Positions 1-8,158 of a DNA stretch of 64,000 nucleotides are shown one piece after another (position 1 is the stretch's first letter; every line of letters begins with the position of its first letter). The position numbers were made by a program, and so were the translations under genes. A model generated the notes under the pieces. It had not been told where the DNA came from, made no database searches, and saw only the letters and a program-made list of their open reading frames with translations. The DNA comes from Bacteroidales bacterium (lineage in GTDB: Bacteria; Bacteroidota; Bacteroidia; Bacteroidales; P3): the NCBI GenBank assembly GCA_017934545.1, contig JAGBJI010000013.1, forward strand, positions 124,001 to 188,000, given 5' to 3'.

Positions 1-780
1 TGTAGCCCAAATCTCGTAATCAAATTCAGTAACTTTCTTGTCAGCGGCTTCTTTCTCCTGTTTCCACTCTACATTATTAAATTCACTCCATTTTTGAAAG
101 CCGAAACGTTTTCTAAAGTACTGAGCAGGAATATTCATTGCGTACATAGCGGCTTCAATAGCAATCGTACCGCTACCGCACATAGGGTCAATAAAATTAC
201 AATCTTTTTGCCAACCTGAAAGTTGGATAATACCTGCGGCAGTTACTTCATTAATAGGTGCTTGTCCCGTAGTCTGACGGTAACCACGCTTAAAAAGTTT
301 ATCGCCTGAGGAATCAAAAGACAGAGTTACGTCATTACCCGAAATATGTAAGTCAATCTTTAAGTCAGGATTCTCTTTATCAACCGAAGGCCGCACGTTA
401 AAGTATTTTCTGAACCTGTCGCAGATGGCATCTTTTGTTTTCTGGGCGGCATATAACGAATGGTTGAAAACTTTTGAAGCAACGGAGGCGTCAATCATAA
501 ACGTACCGTCGGGATTCATAAATTTCTCCCATTGCATTTTGTAAATATTATTGTAAAGTTCCTGTTCGTTCTTGGCAGTAAAGGTTGCAATGGGTTTAAG
601 TATGCAAAGAGCTGTACGCAAACAATAATTGGCACGGTACAACAGCCTCATATCACCGTAAAACTCCACTGCACGGTGCAGTTTTGTAATCTCTTTCGCT
701 CCTAATTGCTCCAACTCCTTAGCAAGTACGCCTTCCAAACCGTACATTGTCTTGGCAATCATTTTAAATTCCTTATCCAT
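1..780 (-). CDS. THUMP-domain 23S rRNA (guanine-N2) methyltransferase, RlmL-like, C-terminus cut by window edge
   Basis: The minus frame is open from ATG at 780 to the window edge, about 260 codons. After a ferredoxin-like/THUMP N-terminal part (roughly residues 1-160) comes a class I methyltransferase core: GYRQTTGQAPINE near 166-178 and the SAM-binding motif DPMCGSGT near 198-205. This order is that of the RlmL/YcbY and TrmN/Trm14 family, which methylates the N2 of guanine in RNA in the cytoplasm. The catalytic motif further downstream lies outside the window. Substrate (rRNA or tRNA) is inferred from the family and cannot be settled here. It is the last gene of the leftward block and is separated from the thioesterase gene by a phased repeat array. 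Confidence 0.85.
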   Translation of the reverse strand, partial: MDKEFKMIAKTMYGLEGVLAKELEQLGAKEITKLHRAVEFYGDMRLLYRANYCLRTALCILKPIATFTAKNEQELYNNIYKMQWEKFMNPDGTFMIDASVASKVFNHSLYAAQKTKDAICDRFRKYFNVRPSVDKENPDLKIDLHISGNDVTLSFDSSGDKLFKRGYRQTTGQAPINEVTAAGIIQLSGWQKDCNFIDPMCGSGTIAIEAAMYAMNIPAQYFRKRFGFQKWSEFNNVEWKQEKEAADKKVTEFDYEIWAT

Positions 781-846
781 CCCTTATATTTATTATTTGT
801 TATATATTTTCTTTATAAAATTCTAAAAATCTTGTATTTCAATTAT

Positions 847-1033
847 GCCGTATATTATTTTATTTTTGCCTTATTATTTATCATAGTTGCCTTATCACAC
901 TTTATTTTCAAAAAAGCCACTTTTTTCACCTAAAAAACCCACTTTTTTGATAAGAAAAACCCACTTTTTTAAGATTAATATTTAACAAGGCAAAATCCTT
1001 ATCAAAAAAGGTAAAAATAAAATAACGTAAGGC
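847..1033. repeat. Phased symmetric array, copy 1 (GCCT/AGGC type)
   Basis: GCC half-sites begin at 847, 868 and 889 (21-bp steps; the last two are GCCT). Three central units begin at 910, 932 and 954 (22-bp steps): A6-GCCAC-T6, A6-CCCAC-T6 and GA5-CCCAC-T6. Mirrored half-sites AGGC, AGGT and AGGC begin at 988, 1009 and 1030 (21-bp steps). Geometry is identical to the GCCC/GGGC arrays elsewhere but both half-sites and unit centres differ. The array fills the gap between two leftward genes and ends two bases from the stop codon of the thioesterase gene. Confidence 0.85.
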
Positions 1034-1034
1034 G

Positions 1035-1412
1035 TTATTTACTTTCAAATTTCTGTTTATTAACTATAAACCTATTGCATTCTCCTTCGCCTATCTTCTC
1101 CCCTTTTGAGGTTGCAATAACGTTAAAGAACAATTTACGTCCGTCTTGATTAATAAAAGTGCTTTCCAACTGCACCTCATCACCGATTTTTGAGGATTTA
1201 AGGTGATAAACGTGCATCTCAACGCCCACAGATATGTAACCCTCGGGCAGATATGGCTTAACACTTTTTGAAGATACCTCTTCCATCAATGCAAGTAATT
1301 TGGGAGTAGCCAAAACTTCGGCTTCACCGCTTAAGAAGGCAACGGCAGTGTCCTGAGGTTGCACAATATGTTTTTGAAAACCCTTTACACCTTGGGGAAT
1401 AGTGATTTCCAT
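1035..1412 (-). CDS. Hotdog-fold thioesterase, fluoroacetyl-CoA-thioesterase (FlK)-like
   Basis: The 125-residue protein has the FlK-like single-hotdog layout: a TPKLLALMEE helix near 36-45, the VGVEMHVYHL strand near 62-71, and G-x-V strands after it. Members of this family hydrolyse small acyl-CoA thioesters or act as housekeeping acyl-CoA thioesterases; the substrate here is not predictable. It follows the glycosyltransferase gene by 20 nt on the same strand and may be cotranscribed. Length is typical of the family. The TP and ME pair at the active-site region is present, but I cannot assign the exact catalytic residues. Confidence 0.7.
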   Translation of the reverse strand: MEITIPQGVKGFQKHIVQPQDTAVAFLSGEAEVLATPKLLALMEEVSSKSVKPYLPEGYISVGVEMHVYHLKSSKIGDEVQLESTFINQDGRKLFFNVIATSKGEKIGEGECNRFIVNKQKFESK

Positions 1413-1432
1413 AATATGTTATTTTAATTTTG

Positions 1433-2581
1433 TTAAATACTTTGTAAAAATTCTTTCAGTTTTTGGTTTCCGAATGTATCAATAAATGATTCTATATTGG
1501 CAGAATAATCAATTGTTTCCTTATTGTCCAATATCTCGGTAATACCTTTAATTAAATTGTCCGCAGAATTATCTTTTATTACAATACCTGTTGAATTCTG
1601 CAAAACCTCTTCCTTAATTCCTCCTACGTCTGTTACAACCACGGGACGGCGGAAAGCATACGCTGTCATAACTACGCCGCTCTGTGTAGCAGAATAGTAA
1701 GGCAGTGCCACCAAGTCAGAGGCAATAAAATACGGTTCTATATCCTCGTTGGCAATGTACTGATTGACTAACATAACGCTGTCTTCCAAACCGTACTCTT
1801 TGATTTTATCCGTATAAACCTTTATATCACCGTAACATTCTCCTGCAATCAAAAGCGTAATATCCTTTCTGTCTCGTTTAATCTCCTTAAAAGCCTCTAT
1901 AAGTCTGTCAAGACCTTTGTAAGGACGGATAAGACCAAAGAAAAGTATTACTTCTTTAGTTTTAATATTCAAAAAATCTCTTGCAGATTGCTTATCATAA
2001 CGGTGAAGGTTGTAACAATCATACACAGATAAGGTAGTAGTGCATACAGGTGCTAAAGGAAAATCTTTTTTTATCTCCTTGCTGATATATTCTGAGGGTG
2101 CAATGAAATATTGTGCCTGTTTGAATGTACGTTTCACTATTATACGCTCCCAAAAATGCTCTTCGTGGGAAATATAATTATCCGCAAGGAAACAAACTTT
2201 TATTTCTTTCTGCCGTTTTCTCAACATCCAAGCCACAAATCCTAAACAAGGACCGAAAAAGAACATCCACCAAAGAAAAATTACCACATCGGGTTTTTGA
2301 TTTTTGATTTCTTTATACGTTTTCAGCCACGTAATAGGATTAATACTGGAAAGAATACGTTTAATATTGTCTTTATGTTCGTAATTGATTACCTCAGAAG
2401 AATCATATTGCGTTTTGCCCGGGAAAAGTAACGACGGATAAAGTAAAGTGTAGGAAATACAAAAATAATCATACCCCATATCCGAAATAATGTGGTAAAG
2501 ATATGCTTCATCCAACGCCTGACCGCCACGGTATGGGTGTGCAGGGGCAACAACTATGATTTTCTTTTTATCCTGTGCCAT
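1433..2581 (-). CDS. Glycosyltransferase family 4 protein
   Basis: The 382-residue protein starts at an ATG 4 nt after the hddC stop codon, so the two genes are probably translated from one message. The C-terminal Rossmann half holds the GT4 signature FFGLIRPYKGLDRLIEAF near 215-232 and an acidic/Gly nucleotide-sugar region with the SATQSGVV motif near 296-303. The N-terminal half has PAHPYRGGQALDE, a typical acceptor-side start. GT4 enzymes transfer sugars from nucleotide donors with retention, on the cytoplasmic face of the membrane. Since its operon makes GDP-heptose, heptose transfer to a surface glycan or lipid is a reasonable inference but is not shown by the sequence. Confidence 0.85.
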   Translation of the reverse strand: MAQDKKKIIVVAPAHPYRGGQALDEAYLYHIISDMGYDYFCISYTLLYPSLLFPGKTQYDSSEVINYEHKDNIKRILSSINPITWLKTYKEIKNQKPDVVIFLWWMFFFGPCLGFVAWMLRKRQKEIKVCFLADNYISHEEHFWERIIVKRTFKQAQYFIAPSEYISKEIKKDFPLAPVCTTTLSVYDCYNLHRYDKQSARDFLNIKTKEVILFFGLIRPYKGLDRLIEAFKEIKRDRKDITLLIAGECYGDIKVYTDKIKEYGLEDSVMLVNQYIANEDIEPYFIASDLVALPYYSATQSGVVMTAYAFRRPVVVTDVGGIKEEVLQNSTGIVIKDNSADNLIKGITEILDNKETIDYSANIESFIDTFGNQKLKEFLQSI

Positions 2582-2585
2582 AATC

Positions 2586-3281
2586 TTAAAATAAATTATC
2601 TTTTAACTCCGTCTGTGCCTTATAATAATCTTCGGGAATACCTATATCTATAAAGTAACCCTCATAAACAAATCCGCAAATGTCTTTTCTTTTCTCTAAA
2701 ACCTCTTTTTCAAAGGAGAATTTTTCACTATAAGATGACAAATCCGTTTTTTGTTTATTCAAAATATAAACTCCTGCATTTATCAAGCCATTTTGACAAA
2801 AGCGTTTTTCTTCAAACGAAGTTATTATATTGTTTTCATCTATTGTTACATTACCATAGCGTTCAAAATCCTGCATCGGCTTTAATGCCAATGCCAAAGG
2901 AGGATTTTTTTCTTTATATTGTTTGTATAAATCATCAATAGGAACTTTGAAAACCGAATCTCCGTTAATTATCATTACATCATTTTGAGTTGTTTTCTCA
3001 ATTGCAAAACGTATTGCACCGCCTGTTCCCAACGGTTCGTCTTCTTTAACCCATATTATCTCAAAAGGAAATTCTGTTTTCACTTTTTCAATCCAATCAA
3101 TTATGATTTGAGCTTTGTAACCTAAAGAAAGAATGATTTTAGTTATATCATAATTACTCAGATATTTCAACCAATACCAAAGAAAAGGTTTTTTATTTAC
3201 TTGAGCCATACATTTAGGCACATCACTTACCACCTCACGCAAACGTGTTCCCAATCCTCCAGCCAAAATCACCGCTTCCAT
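2586..3281 (-). CDS. hddC: D-glycero-alpha-D-manno-heptose 1-phosphate guanylyltransferase-like nucleotidyltransferase
   Basis: The 231-residue protein opens with the nucleotidyltransferase signature AGGLGTRLREV at residues 7-17, followed by PKCMAQV; metal-binding NGDSVF lies near 103-108 and GDP-sugar pyrophosphorylase-type strands follow. In the HddC family this reaction makes GDP-D-glycero-alpha-D-manno-heptose from heptose 1-phosphate and GTP. Length fits. The preceding gene in the operon is the matching kinase (hddA, 42 nt upstream), which strongly supports this assignment over a generic sugar nucleotidyltransferase. The heptose isomerase gmhA and phosphatase gmhB needed for the rest of the route are not in the window. 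Confidence 0.82.
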   Translation of the reverse strand: MEAVILAGGLGTRLREVVSDVPKCMAQVNKKPFLWYWLKYLSNYDITKIILSLGYKAQIIIDWIEKVKTEFPFEIIWVKEDEPLGTGGAIRFAIEKTTQNDVMIINGDSVFKVPIDDLYKQYKEKNPPLALALKPMQDFERYGNVTIDENNIITSFEEKRFCQNGLINAGVYILNKQKTDLSSYSEKFSFEKEVLEKRKDICGFVYEGYFIDIGIPEDYYKAQTELKDNLF

Positions 3282-3323
3282 ACAACAATATTCTAATTCC
3301 TATCTTTATATAAACAATTCATT

Positions 3324-4367
3324 CTAATAAATAGTCCAACCATGCGGACCTCCGTCGGAAAACTGGAACGGAATCACGTCACCGTCCAACTTACTCAACG
3401 CTTTTATAAGATTGCATTTGTCTTCAGGTTTGCATATAAAGGTAATAAAACCGCCTCCTCCCGCTCCGCTGACTTTACCTGCCAATGCTCCGTTCTGATA
3501 TGCAGTTTCCATAATACCGTCTATCATTTCGTTGGAAATACTCTTGGCAAGACGTTTCTTATCTTCCCATCCCTGACGGATAATAGAGGCAAAACCGTTA
3601 ATATCTCCGAAAAGAAGACATTGTTTCATATCTTTGGCACTTTGCTTTATCTTATGCAACGAATCTATAGTCTTTGTATTACCGTTTTTCGTGTTGTTTT
3701 TCTGTTCGTCTATGATTTGGGCGGATTGACGTGATGCTCCCGTATAATAAAGCACCATACTCTCTTCCAATTCATCTACAATCCAACGCTTAATCTTCAG
3801 AGGATTGACAATAACCATATCATCTTTTAAAAATTCCATATAATTGAATCCGCCGAATGCCGCTGCATACTGGTCTTGTTTACCTCCGCTTAAGTTTAAA
3901 TCCAATCTCTCTATCTCATACGCCAATCTTGCCAATTCATAATCTCCGACAGGAAGTTTCAACCACTCAACAAAAACCTTAAGTATGCAAACAACCATAG
4001 TAGAAGACGAACCAAGACCGCTGCCTGCCGGTGCATCGGAATAAGTTGTCATTTTAAAAGACAAAGCAGGTAAATTAAAATCCTTAACTATGCGGTTATA
4101 AACTCCTTTACCCAAATCCAAAGTACCGTTAATAGGTAATGTTTTTGCAGAGTTATGAATCTCTTTTTTGTCTATATCCTTTGCAAAAATTTCTATTGTA
4201 TTTGTATCAGTAACTTCCAAAATACAATGGGCATAAAGATTGATTGTGGCATTTAAGACCAATCCTCCGTACATATCACTGTAAGGAGAAACATCCGTTC
4301 CGCCTCCTGCCAATCCCAATCGCAAAGGTGCTTTAGCCCTTATGATAAGATTCTTTTTCGTTTCCAT
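3324..4367 (-). CDS. hddA: D-glycero-alpha-D-manno-heptose 7-phosphate kinase (GHMP kinase)
   Basis: The 347-residue protein has the GHMP-kinase N-terminal signature RAKAPLRLGLAGGGTDV near 10-26, the ATP-binding loop PAGSGLGSSSTMVV near 113-126, and the C-terminal GKVSGAGGGGF glycine motif near 300. The GLAGGGTD start is typical of HddA-type sugar 1-kinases that phosphorylate heptose 7-phosphate at C1. It is the first gene of a four-gene leftward unit, hddA-hddC-GT4-thioesterase. Upstream, a TAATTTTG -7 element on the minus strand (4390-4397) sits about 20 nt before the ATG. L-fucose kinase-like activity is the main alternative; the hddC neighbour argues against it. Confidence 0.85.
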   Translation of the reverse strand: METKKNLIIRAKAPLRLGLAGGGTDVSPYSDMYGGLVLNATINLYAHCILEVTDTNTIEIFAKDIDKKEIHNSAKTLPINGTLDLGKGVYNRIVKDFNLPALSFKMTTYSDAPAGSGLGSSSTMVVCILKVFVEWLKLPVGDYELARLAYEIERLDLNLSGGKQDQYAAAFGGFNYMEFLKDDMVIVNPLKIKRWIVDELEESMVLYYTGASRQSAQIIDEQKNNTKNGNTKTIDSLHKIKQSAKDMKQCLLFGDINGFASIIRQGWEDKKRLAKSISNEMIDGIMETAYQNGALAGKVSGAGGGGFITFICKPEDKCNLIKALSKLDGDVIPFQFSDGGPHGWTIY

Positions 4368-4389
4368 GGATTGAACTATTATCTTGTTG

Positions 4390-4397
4390 CAAAATTA
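4390..4397 (-). promoter_or_regulatory. Candidate -7 promoter element for the hddA operon
   Basis: On the minus strand this reads TAATTTTG, matching the Bacteroidota -7 consensus TAnnTTTG, followed by CAAC as is common. No TTG stands at the expected 19-nt spacing, so the -33 element is weak or absent. The short leader to the hddA ATG fits a direct promoter. Confidence 0.4.
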
Positions 4398-4538
4398 CAC
4401 AAAAAAAGAGGGAAAAGAGAGGTTTATCGCAAAAATCTTTGCGGCAAACTTCTGACAAACGCATTATGATGCCGTTTTCAGCGTAATTAACGGTCTTTTT
4501 TGCGAAATTTTTAGCCGTTGTAAATCAATAAATTAGTA

Positions 4539-4718
4539 TTACCAAGAATTTATCTTGTCTTGGTAAGTCGTTTACCACGGCCTGGTAAATGATTTACCAT
4601 CGCCTGGTAAACGATTTACCACGGCCTGGTAAACGACTTACCAGCACGTGGTAATAGCAAAAAACCGCATGATAATAACAAAAAAACTACATGGTAATAA
4701 TAAAACACTACCTGGTAA
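4539..4718. repeat. Tandem palindromic array, TGGTAA type, 22-bp period
   Basis: An inward half-site TTACCA begins at 4539. Four 17-bp palindromes begin at 4561, 4583, 4605 and 4627, for example TGGTAAACGATTTACCA, separated by 5-bp spacers such as CGGCC. Four outward half-sites (TGGTAA or TGATAA) begin at 4649, 4670, 4692 and 4713. Steps are 22, 22, 22, 22, 22, 21, 22 and 21 bp. The plan (half-site, full palindromes, mirrored half-sites) repeats that of the dispersed arrays, although the motif is unrelated. The array sits in the 388-bp gap between the SDR gene and hddA. The gap otherwise holds only the hddA -7 element. Confidence 0.9.
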
Positions 4719-4755
4719 CAATAAAAAATCAAAAATTTGCCGTCTGAATCGGCAG

Positions 4756-5739
4756 TTACAACCACTTATTTTCCTTGTACCACTTGATTGTTTGCTCACA
4801 TCCCCGCTGCAAATCGTAATCCGCAGTAAAGGCAAGGTCGTTTTTCAAGTCTTCAACGTCGCAATCCCAATTTCTTGCGGCAAGTATATTGTATTTATCT
4901 TTGTTCAAAGTGAATTGTTTGCCGACAATTCCGCCGACCCAATCCAAAAACGACGATATACCTTTCACTATCCACAACGGAAACCGAATACTTATCACCC
5001 AAGTGTTCAGAATTTTCTTGGTTATCTCCGAAAATTCCGTGTCTAAATAGACATTTCCGTCGCTGACAAAGTAAGTTTTGCCCGTAATATGGCTTTCGGA
5101 TGCTGCAATACAGGCCTTGCACAAATCTTTTCCGTAGATAAACGTCAGGCGTTGTTTGGGCGTTCCGAGCGTTGCATCTATATGATTTTTAATTGTTTTG
5201 AAATACACGAAATAATCGGTTTCACGTGGACCGTAAACGCCTGTCGGCCTTAAAATTATATAGTTATTTTTGCAATTTTCGTTAATATATTGCTCGGCTT
5301 TGAGTTTGCTTTTGCCGTAATGGGTGTTCGGTTCGTTTACATCGGAAACTCTTGCCTGCACGAAGGGATTTGACTTCGCAGGACCGTGTGCTGCAAACGA
5401 AGACATGTAAATCAGCTTGACAGGCAGTCCGTTTATGGCGTCAACCAGATGTTTTGTGAACTCAAAGTTAACTTTAAAGAAATCTTCCGGGCGTTTTGCC
5501 TTGGTAAGTCCCGCCAAATGAAACACAGTGTCAAAATTTTCCGCTTTTAACTGCTGTTTCAACGCATCAGTGTCCGTATAATTCAAATCAATGAACTTTA
5601 TCCGTGGGTCTTGCAAATATTTTTTGCTGCTTGTTGCCCGTATTCCCGCAAAAACTTCGCAGTCATTCCTCTCCAACAGCATGTCAACCAACGTTGAACC
5701 TATGAATCCGCTCGCTCCTGTAACCAAAAACCTCTTCAT
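4756..5739 (-). CDS. Extended SDR, NAD-dependent epimerase/dehydratase; candidate 3-ketosphinganine reductase (CerR-like)
   Basis: The 327-residue protein has the Rossmann motif GASGFIGS at 8-15, the SDR active-site YGKSK near 141-145, and a C-terminal substrate domain, as in extended SDRs. It starts 4 nt after the GNAT-like gene and 1 kb after spt. In Caulobacter, a serine palmitoyltransferase, a GNAT-type ceramide synthase and an NAD-dependent epimerase-like reductase (CerR) make ceramide, and Bacteroides spt also has an epimerase-type neighbour. By that parallel this protein may reduce the 3-keto group of the sphingoid base. A sugar epimerase is the alternative. Fold is certain; role is inferred from context. 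Confidence 0.7.
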   Translation of the reverse strand: MKRFLVTGASGFIGSTLVDMLLERNDCEVFAGIRATSSKKYLQDPRIKFIDLNYTDTDALKQQLKAENFDTVFHLAGLTKAKRPEDFFKVNFEFTKHLVDAINGLPVKLIYMSSFAAHGPAKSNPFVQARVSDVNEPNTHYGKSKLKAEQYINENCKNNYIILRPTGVYGPRETDYFVYFKTIKNHIDATLGTPKQRLTFIYGKDLCKACIAASESHITGKTYFVSDGNVYLDTEFSEITKKILNTWVISIRFPLWIVKGISSFLDWVGGIVGKQFTLNKDKYNILAARNWDCDVEDLKNDLAFTADYDLQRGCEQTIKWYKENKWL

Positions 5740-5743
5740 AACA

Positions 5744-6895
5744 TTAAATTTCTTTTATATAAGCCCGTCTTCTTATCGCTATTTTGCTGTCGTATTTCGT
5801 CCAAATGTTAGCTGCCTGATTGGTTTCCAACTGTGGATTGGCTATTGCTGTCTTACTTCCGAGCCGTATGTAGTTTTCATTCATTTTTGCGTAATATATT
5901 GAGTGGATTCCTTTGTTTTGCCATTGCGGGTCAACGCCGTTAAGGTACAAATCAATACATTCATAGTTTTTTAAGGCCTTAAGCAAATGCACCCAGCCGA
6001 AAGGCAACAGTTTTCCCTTTGATTTTTGCAGTGCTTTGGACAACGTAGGCATGGATATTCCGAAGGCTACAACATCATCATGCTCATCTACAACCAAACA
6101 AATCAAATCTTTGTTCAAAAACGGCAGATATTGTTTCACGTAATAGTCTATCATTCCGTCGGTCAACGGCACATAACCGTACAAACCCTCAAAGGCTTTG
6201 TTAAGAGCAACGAATATTTTTCTGCCGTAACGCTTTGCCATCTCGTTTTTGGACAGTCCTTCCACTATTTTAAGGTTGTATTTGTCCTTAATCCGATTGT
6301 TTATCCGGCTCATCTTTTCGGGTACGGGTTGCGATGCAGGTATTTCGTACTGAACCCAATCAACTTCTTTGACAAATCCAAGTTTCTCCATTATAACCGG
6401 ATAATACGCCGGGTTGTACAGAGAAGCCATCGGACACAATGTATCAAATCCTTCCACCATCATACCCTCTTTATCCATATCCGTAAAACCCATCGGTCCC
6501 ACTATTCTGTTCAACCCGCGGCTTCTGCCCCACTCAATGACAGCATCCAACAATGCCTTGGCAACAGCCGAATCGTCAACGGTATCGAACCATCCGAACC
6601 GAATATACTTCCGTTTCCATATTTCATTGGCTTTATTATTAATAATTCCCGCTATTCTTCCCGCAAGTTCGCCGTTTTTATATGCCAAAAATATCTTGTA
6701 CTCGCACCATTCCAATGCCGGATTGATTTTTTTGTTAAACGTGTTTCTCTCATCCGTATAAAGAGGCGGCACAAACATTTTGTCGTGTTTGAAAAGCTTA
6801 AACGGAAAATCCAAAAAGTCGTTAAACTCTTTGGATGAAGTACATCTGTACTTGCCTTTGTTGTAAGGAATTTCCTTTATAATAATATCGCTCAT
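5744..6895 (-). CDS. GNAT-superfamily acyltransferase-like protein; candidate bacterial ceramide synthase
   Basis: The 383-residue protein has two GNAT-like halves. The N-terminal half contains FLAYKNGELAGRIAGIIN near 69-86, a typical beta4-beta5 region with the acyl-CoA segment after it; the C-terminal half contains LYLNGVDPQWQNKGIHSIYY near 318-337, resembling a GNAT motif A. It lies 42 nt downstream of spt and 4 nt upstream of the SDR. This size and order match GNAT-like proteins that accompany serine palmitoyltransferase in Bacteroidota and the N-acylating bCerS of Caulobacter. It could N-acylate the sphingoid base on the membrane's inner face. No biochemical signature proves the substrate. 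Confidence 0.65.
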   Translation of the reverse strand: MSDIIIKEIPYNKGKYRCTSSKEFNDFLDFPFKLFKHDKMFVPPLYTDERNTFNKKINPALEWCEYKIFLAYKNGELAGRIAGIINNKANEIWKRKYIRFGWFDTVDDSAVAKALLDAVIEWGRSRGLNRIVGPMGFTDMDKEGMMVEGFDTLCPMASLYNPAYYPVIMEKLGFVKEVDWVQYEIPASQPVPEKMSRINNRIKDKYNLKIVEGLSKNEMAKRYGRKIFVALNKAFEGLYGYVPLTDGMIDYYVKQYLPFLNKDLICLVVDEHDDVVAFGISMPTLSKALQKSKGKLLPFGWVHLLKALKNYECIDLYLNGVDPQWQNKGIHSIYYAKMNENYIRLGSKTAIANPQLETNQAANIWTKYDSKIAIRRRAYIKEI

Positions 6896-6937
6896 ATCTT
6901 ATTGGAGTAATGGCAGAAATAAAACGGCGTTTTACTT

Positions 6938-8134
6938 TTACCGTATTATATCATATTTTCTGAATATCTTAACTATCACGTCTACGGCGTGGTCTATCTG
7001 TTGTTTGGTGTGGGTTGCCATCAGTGCAAACCGTATCAAAGTGTCTTCAGGTGCGCATGCAGGCGGAATAACGGGCGAAACGAATATGCCTTCGTCCAAC
7101 AAATCCCTTGTAACCGTAAATGTCTTCCGCATATCATGGATATACAGCGGAATAATCGGCGTCTGCGTCGGTCCTATCTCAAAACCGAAATCCCTGAAAA
7201 GCTTAAGTGAGTAGTTTGTCATGTCCCAAAGATTTTGCAAACGTTCAGGTTCCTGCTGCATAACGTCCAGTGCGGCAAGTACGCTCGCCGTTGCGGCAGG
7301 CGAAATGCTTGCCGAGAATATGTAAGGGCGTGAATGATGCCGCAGATAGTCCATTACCGTTGCGTCGGCAGCCACAAATCCTCCTATAGTTGCCAATGAC
7401 TTGGAAAAAGTACCTATAATAATGTCTACTTTGTCAGTTACACCGAAATGATTGCACACTCCCCTGCCCTGATTTCCCAAAACACCCAATGAATGGGCTT
7501 CGTCTACGTAAATACTTCCGTTATATTTTTCCGCCAATTCAACTATTTGTGTCAAAGGAGCTATATCCCCTTCCATGGAAAACACACCGTCAACGACTAT
7601 CAACTTGATTGAATCGTAAGGCAACTTCATTAAAACTTCTTCCAATGACTCCATGTCATTGTGTTTGAACTTCAACTGAGTTGCAAATGACAATCTGCGT
7701 CCGTCAACAATAGATGCATGGTCCCTTTCGTCGCATATAATATAATCTCCTCTGCCTACAACACAACTCAATGCTCCCAAATTAGACTGAAATCCGGTAG
7801 AATAAACTATTGCCTGCTCTTTTCCCACAAATTTAGCCAGCTTTTCTTCCAACTCAACGTGAATATCCATGTATCCGTTCAGAAACGGACTGCCGGCACA
7901 ACCTGTTCCGTACTTTTTAATAGCCTCCATACCGGCTTGTTTTACTTTCGGATGATTGGTAAGGCCTAAATATGAGTTGGAGCCGAACATCAATACTTTT
8001 TTTCCGTTTATTGTTACTTCCGCATCTTGGTCCGATGATATCGGGCGGAAATAAGGATAAACTCCCAAAGCCTTGGTTTGACGCTCTTCTTCCAACAAAG
8101 GAGCCTTACCCAATTTTGCACCTAATTGTTTCAT
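6938..8134 (-). CDS. spt: Serine palmitoyltransferase (PLP-dependent alpha-oxoamine synthase)
   Basis: The 398-residue enzyme has the alpha-oxoamine synthase pattern: GSNSYLGLTNHP near 51-62, the cofactor-binding DEAHSLGVLG near 213-222, and the PLP lysine in GTFSKSLATIGGF near 242-254. The N-terminal PYFRPI stretch and the TFSKS-x-ATIGG form favour serine palmitoyltransferase of the Bacteroidota type over 2-amino-3-ketobutyrate ligase or KAPA synthase. It condenses serine with an acyl thioester to 3-ketosphinganine, the committed step of sphingolipid synthesis. It begins 24 nt after deoC and leads the spt-GNAT-SDR trio. Confidence 0.85.
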   Translation of the reverse strand: MKQLGAKLGKAPLLEEERQTKALGVYPYFRPISSDQDAEVTINGKKVLMFGSNSYLGLTNHPKVKQAGMEAIKKYGTGCAGSPFLNGYMDIHVELEEKLAKFVGKEQAIVYSTGFQSNLGALSCVVGRGDYIICDERDHASIVDGRRLSFATQLKFKHNDMESLEEVLMKLPYDSIKLIVVDGVFSMEGDIAPLTQIVELAEKYNGSIYVDEAHSLGVLGNQGRGVCNHFGVTDKVDIIIGTFSKSLATIGGFVAADATVMDYLRHHSRPYIFSASISPAATASVLAALDVMQQEPERLQNLWDMTNYSLKLFRDFGFEIGPTQTPIIPLYIHDMRKTFTVTRDLLDEGIFVSPVIPPACAPEDTLIRFALMATHTKQQIDHAVDVIVKIFRKYDIIR

Positions 8135-8158
8135 TGTAAAATTATTTTAATTTACTGT

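Noticed and set aside
4561..4729. CRISPR array
   Set aside because: Spacers of 5 bp and unit palindromes of 17 bp do not fit CRISPR repeats and spacers; no cas genes in the window.
5218..5233. parS-like TTTCACGTGGA in the SDR gene
   Set aside because: Only about 12 of 16 positions match and it is coding; such matches are expected by chance.
6026..6838. Long plus-strand frame opposite the GNAT-like gene
   Set aside because: Antisense shadow; His/Phe-rich composition, no domain, and the minus-strand gene is well supported.
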